A stretch of DNA of 64,000 bases, taken from Eremothecium cymbalariae DBVPG#7215 (taxonomy: Eukaryota; Ascomycota; Saccharomycetes; Saccharomycetales; Saccharomycetaceae). The notes under the pieces were generated by a model, which was given only the letters and a program-made list of their open reading frames with translations, ran no database searches and was not told where the DNA came from. Position numbers and translations under genes: made by a program. The number at the start of each line of letters is the position of its first letter. Positions within the stretch are counted from its first letter, which is position 1. The stretch lies in contig NC_016452.1 in assembly GCF_000235365.1 (NCBI RefSeq), forward strand, positions 544,001 to 608,000. The letters are read 5' to 3'. Positions 11,386 through 20,934 of this stretch are shown here, in pieces.

Positions 11386-11394
11386 AATAAATAA
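11386..11394 (-). promoter_or_regulatory. AU-rich element in the CTH 3' untranslated region
   Basis: Read on the minus strand this is TTATTTATT, the canonical nonamer bound by tandem CCCH proteins of the TTP/Cth2 family. It starts about 125 bases after the CTH stop codon, so it should be in the transcript of the gene whose product binds such elements. Autoregulation is an inference; the mRNA end is not visible from sequence. Confidence 0.6.
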
Positions 11395-11518
11395 TAAATG
11401 TCCTCCACAAATGTGGCAAACTCTAGAAGCGTAGAACTGCATCACATATCTATTGTGACAAAATCCAAAAGCAAAAAAAAGCAGCTGCATATATATACCT
11501 CTCGTCCGTCTTAGTCTC

Positions 11519-12403
11519 TCACCAGATCATCGTCTGTAAAATCTTTACATTAGCATGCAAATTCCTCTTCTTCTCCGTAACCAGCTGTGAATCGCAGCCC
11601 TTATATTCTTCGTCAGTGGTACCATCAGCGTTCATCTTAATAAGTCCAGCTTTTAAATAAACCTCGATATCTTGGTCGTTCCCGTGCTTAAAACAACACC
11701 GCTTGCCATATCTACAATAGCCCGTTGTAGACCAATTAATACACGGCTTCGTTCTAAACTTGTTCGACCGTTCCTTGAATTTCAACTCGTGCAACCCATG
11801 AGCAAACTGGCACTTCGTCGCATACTTGCAGAACCCCGTCGTTGCAAACGACTCGCACAGCTCCGTCTTGTAAAGAGTCTTGTTAACCTTCTCCTGTGGC
11901 TGCTGCTGCTGCTGCTGCTGCTCATCTAGCTCCGCCGCCCGCCCCTCCCCATCCTCCTGCGTCACATGCCGCTGCTGCACTCCCGCAACCACCACACTCT
12001 CCTTCTCACCCTCACGCACCGGATGCTGCAGCATAGCAAGATTCTCCGTCGTCAACGGCAGCGTCCCATTAGCAGGCCTGTACTGAGAATTAATCTCCAC
12101 CTCCAAACTACTCTCCGACCCAACCACACCACCCTGCTCTTCACCAAAACCCCCACACCGCTGCAACCACCCAGGAACACCCCCCCCAACCTTCACCTGC
12201 GGCTTCCCCTCATCACACCCACTCGACACTGCCTCAAACTCATGGTCATCCGACAACAATGTCTTGATGTAGTACTGCTCTATCTCCCGAATCCTCCAGT
12301 AATAATCCTCATTTTCGCGCGAAAAGATTGACGACGTGTGAGTAGAACTAGACGACATATTCGTAGGGTAAGCACTGCTCTGACCACTAATATAAAAATT
12401 CAT
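11519..12403 (-). CDS. CTH1: CTH1/CTH2-type tandem CCCH zinc-finger mRNA-decay factor
   Basis: A 294-residue protein with two CCCH fingers of the TTP/TIS11 type. Finger 1 uses C183, C192, C198 and H202; finger 2 uses C221, C230, C236 and H240. Both have the exact C-x8-C-x5-C-x3-H spacing, each preceded by the family's YKTELC or FRTKPC lead-in. In S. cerevisiae Cth1 and Cth2 bind AU-rich elements in mRNAs for iron-using proteins and trigger their decay when iron is scarce. A run of seven glutamines (CAG codons) precedes finger 1, and the N terminus is serine-rich. S. cerevisiae has two paralogues from genome duplication. This single copy sits beside NUM1, which is the CTH1 position (YDR151C), so it probably represents the ancestor of both. 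Aft-type motifs upstream suggest iron control. Confidence 0.95.
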   Translation of the reverse strand: MNFYISGQSSAYPTNMSSSSTHTSSIFSRENEDYYWRIREIEQYYIKTLLSDDHEFEAVSSGCDEGKPQVKVGGGVPGWLQRCGGFGEEQGGVVGSESSLEVEINSQYRPANGTLPLTTENLAMLQHPVREGEKESVVVAGVQQRHVTQEDGEGRAAELDEQQQQQQQPQEKVNKTLYKTELCESFATTGFCKYATKCQFAHGLHELKFKERSNKFRTKPCINWSTTGYCRYGKRCCFKHGNDQDIEVYLKAGLIKMNADGTTDEEYKGCDSQLVTEKKRNLHANVKILQTMIW

Positions 12404-13122
12404 CCTTTAAAATTTCCTCCTCCGGTGATCCTGTCTGTTGCCTCACAAATCCTATTTGTCTGGCACCTTTTCCAAACTCTCTTGATCAGACACCTGTCTA
12501 TGCACAATCTACTATCGAAAGATCTACCCTAACGAATCACTACATATATATATGCTTTATAAAAAATCACCGCAATTGTTAATAGAAGACGAGCTCACAT
12601 TACGAGCCTGCAGTAAGTCTCTGCGCTCCCACTAGCGCACACTAGGCAGGCTGTTGGGTTCCAGGGTGCTGTCCTTTTACCTTTAAACCCGTTCTTGGGT
12701 GTCGAAATTCTGGGTGTGTGGGACCTGCACCCAGATTACGTAATTTTGTGATCGATTATGTCAGCGCATGGTCGTTCTCGAGCGCAGGCTCGAGGGTCGG
12801 CAGCGGGGTTTTAGTGTGATGGGCAGAGGGGAGATCGGAAGAGAGGCGAAGAGAACGGAGCGGATCCGGGGGTCCCCTGGTACTGTATAGAACAGGCGCA
12901 AACGTGGCACGGTGCTTCTACTTCGTGGTTTTGGGCTGAGGAGGCGGAGGATGCGGGAGCGGAGTGGGGTGGAGGGAGACCGGGTAACCAAGTTGGTGAA
13001 AAATTTGGAAAAGATGGGATATGGTTCTCTGGATCAGTGATGGGGATATTATATACATATGTATATGTGTATGACGGTTGGTGGAGTGTCTACTGGTTGG
13101 AGTTATTGGGTCAGGATATATT
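12404..13122. promoter_or_regulatory. CTH-GIR2 divergent promoter region
   Basis: A 719-bp gap between two divergent genes. It contains AT-rich TATA-like tracts (about 12541-12566 towards CTH and about 13050-13070 towards GIR2), a cluster of Aft-type motifs at 12664-12732, and a moderately GC-rich middle. A short antisense frame at 12761-12991 has no recognisable similarity and is not called. Confidence 0.6.
12664..12732. promoter_or_regulatory. Cluster of Aft-type iron-response motifs upstream of CTH
   Basis: Four matches to the RCACCC core lie within 70 bp: GGGTGC at 12664, GGGTGT at 12697 and GGGTGT at 12712 (all minus-strand RCACCC), and TGCACCC at 12726. They lie about 260-330 bp upstream of the CTH start. 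In S. cerevisiae Aft1/Aft2 activate CTH2 through TGCACCC. Assignment to CTH and not GIR2 is inferred from that precedent. Confidence 0.55.
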
Positions 13123-13911
13123 ATGGACTATAAGGAGGAACAGGAGCAGGAATTGGAGGTGCTAAGGTCGATATATCCGGAGGAAGTGGAGGTTCTGTGT
13201 GGGGAGTATCCCAGGATAAGATTCCAGGTGGATTTGAAGTTGGAGGTGGTGCCCTTGGAGAGGTCATCTTTTACCTGTGATACGATAAGTAAGGAGCATC
13301 ATCTTGTGTTGGAGTTTCAGCTGCCTGAAAGGTATCCGGAGGAGGCGCCGGAGGTTAAGATTGAGCCATATGTGGTTTCGATGGAGGGGGGAGGAGAGGA
13401 AGGAGAAGGAGAGGAGGAGGAGGAACAGGAATACGATGATCATGGGAATCTTATTGTGGGGAAGGTAGAGAATATCCCAGATCTGATTACTTTTAACGAG
13501 TACGTTCCAAAGCTGATGCTGGATGTTCATCGACAGGTGGAGGAGGACATGCTGCTTGGGATGCAGATGTGTTTTGCATTAATCTCTTCGATCAAAGAGC
13601 TAAGTGAAGATTGGTTTCAAAGGAAACTGGACAGTCTGGAAAAGGAGCATGAGCGAAGGCTGCGTGAGAGAGAGCTGGAGGAGCAGAAGAAATTCCGGGG
13701 CACCAAGGTTACTAGAGAGTCGTATTTGGCTTGGAGGTCCAAATTTAGACAAGAATTGGGGCTGGAAGAGAGAGATGCTGAGAGAAGATTACAGGCACAT
13801 TGCGGCAGAATAACTGGCAGGAAACTATTCGAACAGGGCTTGGACGGTGAAGACGATGCAGATGGCGTTGGATACGAAGAGGAGCTGTCGCAAGCTGTTC
13901 GGGATTTGTAG
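13123..13911 (+). CDS. GIR2: GIR2, RWD-domain partner of Gcn1 and Rbg2
   Basis: A 262-residue protein starting MDYKEEQEQELEVLRSIYP, the expected Gir2 N terminus; the frame stays open 15 codons upstream but without an ATG. The RWD domain covers about residues 1-150 and is interrupted by an acidic glutamate-rich insert, as in S. cerevisiae. It is followed by the conserved DMLLGMQMCFALISSIKE segment and a basic helical C-terminal part containing GTKVTRESYLAWRSKFRQEL. In S. cerevisiae, Gir2 binds Gcn1 and competes with Gcn2, and it also partners the GTPase Rbg2 on polysomes. It is divergent from CTH and convergent with ENT5, as in the YDR151-YDR153 order. Length is close to the usual 265. Confidence 0.95.
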   Translation: MDYKEEQEQELEVLRSIYPEEVEVLCGEYPRIRFQVDLKLEVVPLERSSFTCDTISKEHHLVLEFQLPERYPEEAPEVKIEPYVVSMEGGGEEGEGEEEEEQEYDDHGNLIVGKVENIPDLITFNEYVPKLMLDVHRQVEEDMLLGMQMCFALISSIKELSEDWFQRKLDSLEKEHERRLRERELEEQKKFRGTKVTRESYLAWRSKFRQELGLEERDAERRLQAHCGRITGRKLFEQGLDGEDDADGVGYEEELSQAVRDL

Positions 13912-14141
13912 ACGAGGAGCACATGGACTGGTTTATTGCTGGTATAAAAAGAAAGAGAAAAAAGGCTGCAGCGGAGCCAAAGTTCCAAAGGTCTATCTAG
14001 ATTTTTTATTAGTATAGATCTGTTTTTCATGTTATGTAGGCAGAAGTAAAATAGAAGAGTAAGAAGAATTGTCAGCGGAATAGATGGAGGAGTAAGAAGA
14101 GACAATTAGAGAAAATGGAGAAAGGGGGAAGAAAAAATACA

Positions 14142-15368
14142 TTATATACGGCTTTTGGAATATGTGAAGAGATCGGCAAAGGCATCTTTACCACCTTTGC
14201 CAGATGAAGATGCAGCAGTAGAACTTGTCGTACTGGAAGCCATCGCTGTTGGTGAAACTTGACCGCCCCACTGTAAAAGTTCATCCGACACAAAATTACC
14301 TGGATGAGTCGCAGACAGACTATTGACAACTGATGGTTGCCCAGTTTGTGGACGCTGCTCGCTCTGAAAGTCACCGAAGTCATCATCCTCAGCATCACTC
14401 TCAGTGTGGCCGTTGTGATGACTATCAGCATTACCGTTGTTATAGACAGCAGTAACGGCAGGGGTGTCATCCAAATCCAATAGATCAGGAACTGGCTCAG
14501 TATTACTGTTTCCCTTTATAGAGGCCTTTCTCTGCTTCTCACTGTTTTTAATCCGTTCTCGTAATATTTCCCGCCTTTGTCTACGCTGTTCATCCACTGC
14601 AGACGATCTTCTCTGCCTATGGTTTGAAGAAGAACTATCGACAGCCCGGGCAACATTGCGTGGTTCGTATTCCTCAAACTCGTCATCTAAATCATAAGAA
14701 GAGTACGAAGATCCAGAGACATTCCCCACACGTACTTGATTGTCATTATAGGACCCACTCCCATCTGCACCAACCCCACTGGAACTAATTTGAACAGACT
14801 GCTGCTTGTGCTTCGCCCTAGCCCGTTTTAAATACGCAGTATCCTCAATATACTGCACCACCTGTTCACACCTCTTTTTAATTCCGCGCTCGTGAATCTC
14901 CATTTTGCCGTCGTTGCTGAACTCCACCTTGAACTGCATAGTATCCCGCGTTAAAATATGTTTGTGTGTATTTATACAGCTGAGTACCTGATCCAACTCC
15001 TGTCCAGAAGTACTCGTGAATAACAAATATTCCAACAGCAACAAGCATTTCAGCACCACCCGCCATTCATTCCCATAATTCACATACTCCTTTCTAGCCT
15101 TCTCATACAAATTCTTAGGTCTCTTGGCCATATGATCCACAAGCCTCTTCATAGTATACTCAGTGATAAGATACATAGGAACCTGATACCTATTGCGCAT
15201 CACTTTAGCTAATTGCTTGGGCGTAGGCCCCCAAGAGTCTGTATTAGTAGCTCGTCTAATATCAACTTGGTAAGGTTCATACTGGATAATCATGTTCTGA
15301 GCAAACCGCGCTGCATTTCGGATATCATGAATACCCAAATTACCGATCTTCTTGGATAACGAATCCAT
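14142..15368 (-). CDS. ENT5: ENT5, ANTH/ENTH-domain clathrin adaptor
   Basis: A 408-residue protein, close to S. cerevisiae Ent5 (411). The N-terminal half (about 1-180) is an ENTH/ANTH-like fold with the signature [20 protein letters not shown], which binds phosphoinositides. The C-terminal half is disordered and carries short adaptor motifs: DLLDLDD (clathrin-box-like) and [10 protein letters not shown] (an acidic-phenylalanine motif of the kind bound by gamma-ear domains). A coiled [13 protein letters not shown] segment lies between them. Ent5 acts with AP-1 and Gga proteins in traffic between trans-Golgi and endosomes. The gene follows GIR2 in the ancestral order. Confidence 0.96.
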   Translation of the reverse strand: MDSLSKKIGNLGIHDIRNAARFAQNMIIQYEPYQVDIRRATNTDSWGPTPKQLAKVMRNRYQVPMYLITEYTMKRLVDHMAKRPKNLYEKARKEYVNYGNEWRVVLKCLLLLEYLLFTSTSGQELDQVLSCINTHKHILTRDTMQFKVEFSNDGKMEIHERGIKKRCEQVVQYIEDTAYLKRARAKHKQQSVQISSSGVGADGSGSYNDNQVRVGNVSGSSYSSYDLDDEFEEYEPRNVARAVDSSSSNHRQRRSSAVDEQRRQRREILRERIKNSEKQRKASIKGNSNTEPVPDLLDLDDTPAVTAVYNNGNADSHHNGHTESDAEDDDFGDFQSEQRPQTGQPSVVNSLSATHPGNFVSDELLQWGGQVSPTAMASSTTSSTAASSSGKGGKDAFADLFTYSKSRI

Positions 15369-16253
15369 ATCCCTTTCTTTTTAACAGATACTCCTCCTCC
15401 TGCTCCGTAGACCTAGCAGATTATCAGAAGAGCCACTGAGTCAACTTGTTCTTTCGTGGTCTCGTCATAGAACTTTTTAACCAAGAGTCCTTTTGGCAAA
15501 AGTTTAAAACTAAAAAAAATTGTACATTCATTATGCGGTGTATGGGCGCAACACAACTGGCAAAGGAACTCCTCCAGGCAATAACTGATATGCTATCTGC
15601 CAGTTGTTCAGGATATGAATGAGGGGGGCTATAAGAGTGTTCATCCATTGGAATGTGTTTCTATATGAAAAGATGCTTAGTCGCATGTCTTGTCCTTGTT
15701 TGCGCAAGGTAAGTCTTCCAAAAAGAAGGTCAGAAGCAAGTCATCGGGGTCTGCCCTGCGAGGAATGTGTTAATGTTAAAACTATCAGATTAGGTATCGA
15801 GATTATGTTTAATTCTATTTTCGGTATATCCGTTTACAGGATTCAACGAGAGATTTCCTCGAGGTCCTTGTGTTCGGCTGATTGTTTAAGAGGATGGCAA
15901 ACAAGTACAGGATTTACCTAGAGATTGCGCAGCCATGTATTGGAATGTATCGCGGCCACAATGGGTCAATTGATCTATTGTACCGTTTGCCAACAGGCGA
16001 AAGGAAGGAATTGAAAGAATATATGGTAACCATACTGGTACTGTTAATGAAGTACCGGCTATATTGTTCCTCATTCTTTGGATCGATTGAAGGCAGTTAG
16101 TTCTCTTACTAATCAGTCACCCTTTTAAGAAAAAAGTAAAACTAAATAATTTTTGATGAAGTACATAACCTCGAGGATATTTTAAAGCTGCCCATCACCT
16201 TCTTTTATTGTGCGCTAAGATTATCTTTCGAGCATTATCGAGTGTCAGTACAA
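15369..16253. promoter_or_regulatory. ENT5-YCF1 divergent intergenic region
   Basis: This 885-bp gap holds short overlapping frames at 15619-15921 and 15882-16100 that resemble no protein I know and lack coding-like composition; they are not called. A Yap1 site lies at 16106-16112. In S. cerevisiae other genes separate YDR153 from YDR135, so a rearrangement breakpoint lies here relative to that species. Confidence 0.6.
16106..16112 (+). promoter_or_regulatory. Yap1 response element upstream of YCF1
   Basis: TTACTAA, a consensus Yap1-type AP-1 site, lies 142 bp upstream of the YCF1 ATG. S. cerevisiae YCF1 is activated by Yap1 under cadmium and oxidative stress. Occupancy is inferred. Confidence 0.55.
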
Positions 16254-19200
16254 ATGGACCACCATAGTGATTTTTCTTGGTGTGGTGATGGACAGGGGTT
16301 CTGGCCTATTTCGTTCTACTATGATCTTACGTTATGTTTCATCGACGGTGTATTGTTGAATTTGACTTCACTATTGATGTTAGTTGGTGGGTCTTGGCGG
16401 CTTTATACTTTAGTGGAGAGGCCTCATCCAGGGATAAAATACAGGTGGAACTGGCTATTGGTTAGCAGGATTGGTATGGTCTTATTATTTTTATTTTTTA
16501 ATATTCTATCTGCGGCGATGTCGGCAAAACTACAGCTGAAGTGGTCTAGTTCTAGCCAATTCAGCTTAACGATTATTTCGCTGCTTGTTTGTTTATGCCT
16601 AGAATGGGTGTCGTATATGAGATCCAAAGTTTCTGATGGTCTGCTAATATTTTTCTGGTTGTTTCAGACTTTGTTTCAAGGATGTAAGGTTATCAATTAC
16701 TTAATCAGGCATAGCTATGAGAATAGGTGGCCGGTATCGAAGGATATGTTTATTCTTTTGCTGTTCCAAATGATCACTGCTTTCTTTGTTCTTTCTTTGG
16801 AGAGCTTGTTCAAGAAGTCTGTAATGCCATATCAGGAGATTATGGAATATCGGTTAGGCCGAAAACGGAATCCTGTTGATTCTACCAACATTTTGGAACG
16901 CCTTTCATTTACATGGATGACTGCATTGATGAAAATTGGTTATGAAAAGTACTTAACTGAAGACGATTTATATAGACTTCCAGAATCTTTTCAAGCTAAG
17001 GCAGTTTCTCAGGAGCTGAACAAACATTGGGAAACGGAGATTAAAACGAAGGCCAAGCCTTCCTTAATTTGGGCATTGTTTCGGAGTTTTGGTACTAAAA
17101 TAATTCTGAGCATGGTTTTCAAGGTTGCGCATGATTTGTTGGCATATACACAACCCCAATTATTAAAGCTGTTAATTAAGTTTGTATACGATTATTCCAC
17201 AGCTGTCTCGAATGATACGACTTTAGAGGATCTTCCGATTATCCGTGGGTTTATGCTTGCAATAGCCATGTTTTTAGTGGGTGTAGTTCAAACTACAGTG
17301 ATCCAACAGTATTTTGCATTAGCTTTCGATTCGGGAATGCATGTTTCGAGTAGTATGACCAGTATGGTTTACCAGAAGTCTCTCAAATTATCCAATGAGG
17401 CATCGCAAACGTCAATGACCGGTGATATTGTTAACCTGATGTCTGTTGATGTTCAAAGGTTACAAGATTTGTCTCAATGGGGACATCTAATATGGTCTGG
17501 TCCATTCCAAATTATCCTTTGCTTGTTTTCCCTGTATAAATTGTTAGGCCCTTGTATGTGGGCGGGTGTTTTCATTATGGTGATTACCATCCCACTTAAT
17601 TCCTTAATTATGGGAATACAGAAAAAGCTACAAGGAGTTCAGATGAAGAATAAAGATAAAAGGACAAGAATTATTAGCGAGATATTGAATAATATCAAAT
17701 CTTTGAAGCTATACGCTTGGGAACAACCATACAAAGCAAAACTAGACTATGTAAGGAATGAGAAGGAGTTAAAGAATCTAGTTAAAATAGGAATCACAAA
17801 TACCATTTCCGTCTTTCAATTCAGTGTCGTCCCGTTCATGGTATCATGTGCTACCTTTGGAACTTTCGTTCTGACTCAAAAGGACAAAGCTTTGTCCACC
17901 GATTTAATTTTCCCAGCTTTGGCTTTATTTAACCTGTTATCATTTCCTTTAGGTTTTATTCCTATGGCTGCAACATCTTTCATCGAAGCTTCCGTTTCCA
18001 TAAAAAGATTGCATTCATTTTTGACATCCGGAGAAATACAACGTGACGCAATACAGCATCTACCGAAAGTAGAAGAGATTGGAGATATCTCAGTTAACAT
18101 TTCTGGTGATGCTACGTATCTCTGGCAACGTCAGCCCGAATACAAAGTTGCGTTGAAGAATATTAATTTCCAGGCCAGGAAGGGAGAATTGAGTTGTATT
18201 GTTGGGAAGGTTGGAACAGGAAAGAGTGCCTTAATTCAAGCAATGTTGGGTGACTTATTTAGGGTCAAAGGTTCTGCTACTCTACATGGTAGTGTTGCCT
18301 ACGTCTCGCAGGTCTCATGGATTATGAACGGAACTATCAAAGATAATATCTTGTTTGGCTACAAATATGACGCAGAGTTCTACGAAAAAACCATCAAAGC
18401 ATGTGCGTTATCTTTAGATTTGAATACATTGCCAGATGGAGACCAAACTTTTGTCGGCGAAAGAGGAATATCGTTATCTGGTGGTCAAAAGGCGCGTTTA
18501 GCTCTTGCTAGGGCCGTTTATGCCAAGGCAGATGTCTATTTCTTAGATGATCCACTAGCTGCTGTTGATGAGCATGTATCGAAACACTTGGTGAAGTATG
18601 TCATTGGTCCTACTGGTCTTTTGAAGACAAAGACTAGGATACTAACAACCAATAAGATTCACGTATTGTCTGTTGCTGATTCAATCACCCTATTAGATAA
18701 CGGTGTGATTGTACAACAAGGCTCTTATGATCAAGTAAATTCTAATAAAGATTCACCACTTTTTAAATTGATTGCCAATTTCGGTAAACAGAAAAGTCAG
18801 GCAATAGAGAATAACGAAGACACTGTGGCAGAGGTTAAGACCTCTTCTAGCTCAAGTCCATTGGTTCAAGAAGATATCATTGACTGGTCGAAGTCAGCTA
18901 GTAAGGATATGAATAAATTCACAGATGTGGGTAGTATAAGAAGGGCTAGTGCTGCGACGTTGGAAAGTGCAGGTTTTATTTTAGATACTGAAAATGATAG
19001 CAAAAAAGAGCATCGTGAAAAGGGTAAGGTTAACTGGAATATTTATATGGAATATTTGAGGGCTTGTAGCCCAGCGCATGTTGCCTTGCTCATATTCCTA
19101 ATTGTATTATCGGCATTTTTAACTCTTATGGGAGATGTTTGGCTGAAACATTGGTCTGAGGTTAACACTCGTCTTGGTCGTAACTCTGATATATGGAAAT

Positions 19201-20771
19201 ACCTGGGAATATATTTCCTATTATGTTTTAGTGCCTCATTATCAACATTACTTCGGTCAATTACATTGTGCATGTTTTGTACTATCAAAGCCTCCGCTCG
19301 TTTACATGATGCAATGGCAAAGGCTGTTTTAAGAGCTCCAATGTCGTTTTTTGAGACCACCCCTGTTGGGAGGATCTTGAACAGATTTTCAAACGATATT
19401 TATAAGGTTGATGAGCTATTAGGTAGAAGTTTTTCTCAGTTTTTCATTCATGTCACTAAAGTGGTCTTTACAATGATTGTAATATGTTCTATTACATGGC
19501 AGTTCATCTTTTTCATTTTGCCCTTGAGTGTGTTGTACTTATTCTACCAACAGTATTATTTGAGGACCTCTAGAGAATTACGTCGTTTGGCTTCAGTGAC
19601 AAAATCCCCGGTTTATGCACACTTCCAAGAAACGCTCACTGGTGTTACAACTGTTCGAAGTTTTAAAAAGCAAGATCGCTTTATTCATATTAATCAATCT
19701 CGTATTAATACTTATATGTGTGCATATTACCTAAGTATAAATGCTAATCGTTGGCTTGCTTTCCGCCTAGAATTTATGGGATCCATTGTGATTCTCGCCG
19801 CTGCAGTTTTATCTGTCTTCAGATTGAAGCAAGGAAAATTAACAGCTGGTATGCTTGGTTTAGGGTTAAGCTATGCTTTGCAAATTACTCAATCCTTGAA
19901 CTGGATTGTTAGGATGACTGTTGAAGTAGAGACTAATATTGTATCTGTTGAAAGAATTAAAGAATACACTGACTTGAAACCCGAGGCTCCGATGATTATA
20001 CCAACTAGTAGACCACCGAAGAACTGGCCAGCTAATGGTGATATCAAATTCGAACATTTTTCTACACGTTATAGACCTGAATTGGATTTAATCTTAGAGG
20101 ACATAAATTTGCATATCCATCCACGAGAAAAAGTTGGTATCGTTGGAAGAACCGGTGCTGGTAAATCTTCATTAACTGTATCCTTATTCCGTTTAATTGA
20201 AGCAGCAGCGGGGCGAATCTTAATCGATGACCTTCCTATAGATTCTATTGGCTTGAACGATTTAAGAAGTTCTCTATCTATCATTCCGCAGGATTCCGAA
20301 GTTTTTGAAGGGACTTTTAGGGAAAATATCGATCCTTGCAACAAGTTTACAGATGACGAAATATGGAACGCTTTAGAACTCGCCCATTTGAAACAGCATG
20401 TAATGACATTAGGAACAGAGGGTTTAAACACGTCTTTGAAGGAAGGTGGTAGTAATCTAAGTGTGGGACAACGTCAATTGATGTGTCTTGCCCGTGCGTT
20501 GCTAGTGCCATCGAAAATCCTGGTATTAGATGAAGCTACTGCGGCAATTGATGTTGAAACTGATAAGCTAATTCAGAGAACGATTAGAACTGCATTTAAA
20601 GACCGAACCATTTTAACCATCGCACACAGGCTCAATACCATAATGGATTCTGATAAGATAGTTGTACTTGATAAAGGCCGCATTGCTGAATTTGATACGC
20701 CATGCAACTTGTTGAAAGATGAAACTTCAATATTTTATTCATTATGTAACGAAGCGGGCCTGACGGAATAG
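16254..20771 (+). CDS. YCF1: YCF1, vacuolar glutathione-conjugate ABC transporter
   Basis: A 1505-residue ABCC/MRP full transporter. The start chosen is the ATG at 16254, four codons inside the open frame. Order: an N-terminal TMD0 with five hydrophobic segments, the L0 linker, TMD1, NBD1 (Walker A GKVGTGKSAL near residue 649, signature LSGGQKARLALARA, Walker B YFLDDP), a regulatory linker with a basophilic kinase site RRAS near residue 897, TMD2, and NBD2 (Walker A GRTGAGKSSL near 1299, LSVGQRQL, Walker B ILVLDEAT). The RRAS site matches phosphorylated Ser908 of S. cerevisiae Ycf1. Family role: ATP-driven transport of glutathione S-conjugates, cadmium-glutathione and oxidised glutathione into the vacuole. 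Sequence through the linker and both NBDs favours Ycf1 over its paralogue Bpt1, and the neighbours fit YDR135C. Confidence 0.95.
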   Translation: MDHHSDFSWCGDGQGFWPISFYYDLTLCFIDGVLLNLTSLLMLVGGSWRLYTLVERPHPGIKYRWNWLLVSRIGMVLLFLFFNILSAAMSAKLQLKWSSSSQFSLTIISLLVCLCLEWVSYMRSKVSDGLLIFFWLFQTLFQGCKVINYLIRHSYENRWPVSKDMFILLLFQMITAFFVLSLESLFKKSVMPYQEIMEYRLGRKRNPVDSTNILERLSFTWMTALMKIGYEKYLTEDDLYRLPESFQAKAVSQELNKHWETEIKTKAKPSLIWALFRSFGTKIILSMVFKVAHDLLAYTQPQLLKLLIKFVYDYSTAVSNDTTLEDLPIIRGFMLAIAMFLVGVVQTTVIQQYFALAFDSGMHVSSSMTSMVYQKSLKLSNEASQTSMTGDIVNLMSVDVQRLQDLSQWGHLIWSGPFQIILCLFSLYKLLGPCMWAGVFIMVITIPLNSLIMGIQKKLQGVQMKNKDKRTRIISEILNNIKSLKLYAWEQPYKAKLDYVRNEKELKNLVKIGITNTISVFQFSVVPFMVSCATFGTFVLTQKDKALSTDLIFPALALFNLLSFPLGFIPMAATSFIEASVSIKRLHSFLTSGEIQRDAIQHLPKVEEIGDISVNISGDATYLWQRQPEYKVALKNINFQARKGELSCIVGKVGTGKSALIQAMLGDLFRVKGSATLHGSVAYVSQVSWIMNGTIKDNILFGYKYDAEFYEKTIKACALSLDLNTLPDGDQTFVGERGISLSGGQKARLALARAVYAKADVYFLDDPLAAVDEHVSKHLVKYVIGPTGLLKTKTRILTTNKIHVLSVADSITLLDNGVIVQQGSYDQVNSNKDSPLFKLIANFGKQKSQAIENNEDTVAEVKTSSSSSPLVQEDIIDWSKSASKDMNKFTDVGSIRRASAATLESAGFILDTENDSKKEHREKGKVNWNIYMEYLRACSPAHVALLIFLIVLSAFLTLMGDVWLKHWSEVNTRLGRNSDIWKYLGIYFLLCFSASLSTLLRSITLCMFCTIKASARLHDAMAKAVLRAPMSFFETTPVGRILNRFSNDIYKVDELLGRSFSQFFIHVTKVVFTMIVICSITWQFIFFILPLSVLYLFYQQYYLRTSRELRRLASVTKSPVYAHFQETLTGVTTVRSFKKQDRFIHINQSRINTYMCAYYLSINANRWLAFRLEFMGSIVILAAAVLSVFRLKQGKLTAGMLGLGLSYALQITQSLNWIVRMTVEVETNIVSVERIKEYTDLKPEAPMIIPTSRPPKNWPANGDIKFEHFSTRYRPELDLILEDINLHIHPREKVGIVGRTGAGKSSLTVSLFRLIEAAAGRILIDDLPIDSIGLNDLRSSLSIIPQDSEVFEGTFRENIDPCNKFTDDEIWNALELAHLKQHVMTLGTEGLNTSLKEGGSNLSVGQRQLMCLARALLVPSKILVLDEATAAIDVETDKLIQRTIRTAFKDRTILTIAHRLNTIMDSDKIVVLDKGRIAEFDTPCNLLKDETSIFYSLCNEAGLTE

Positions 20772-20934
20772 AGAAAAGGTTTTTCTTCAAATCATTGTAT
20801 CCATCTAAATAGAAGAAATAAGAAAAAAATTATAGATACACCAGGATTTAGTTGGCTGATTAAGATTGTTACCGATAATCTATTATGTTGGCAGGGATAG
20901 CTTCACCCGCTGCCCCCCCCCCCAATTCCTCTAC
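20772..20934. other. YCF1-HOG1 convergent spacer with C11 run
   Basis: A short spacer between convergent stops. It contains an uninterrupted run of 11 cytosines at 20913-20923, just beyond the HOG1 stop on the minus strand. The run length could be unreliable in sequencing. Confidence 0.8.

Larger units (their letters stand above)
11053..11518. other. NUM1-CTH convergent intergenic region
   Basis: AT-rich 3' ends of two convergent genes. It holds a 17-bp tandem duplication (11123-11162) near the NUM1 stop and an AU-rich nonamer on the minus strand (11386-11394) in the presumed CTH 3' untranslated region. No gene is seen. Confidence 0.7.

Noticed and set aside
16254..20771. ABC transporter as BPT1.
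   Set aside because: TMD0, the RRAS linker site and both NBD regions read as Ycf1, and the neighbourhood is that of YDR135C.
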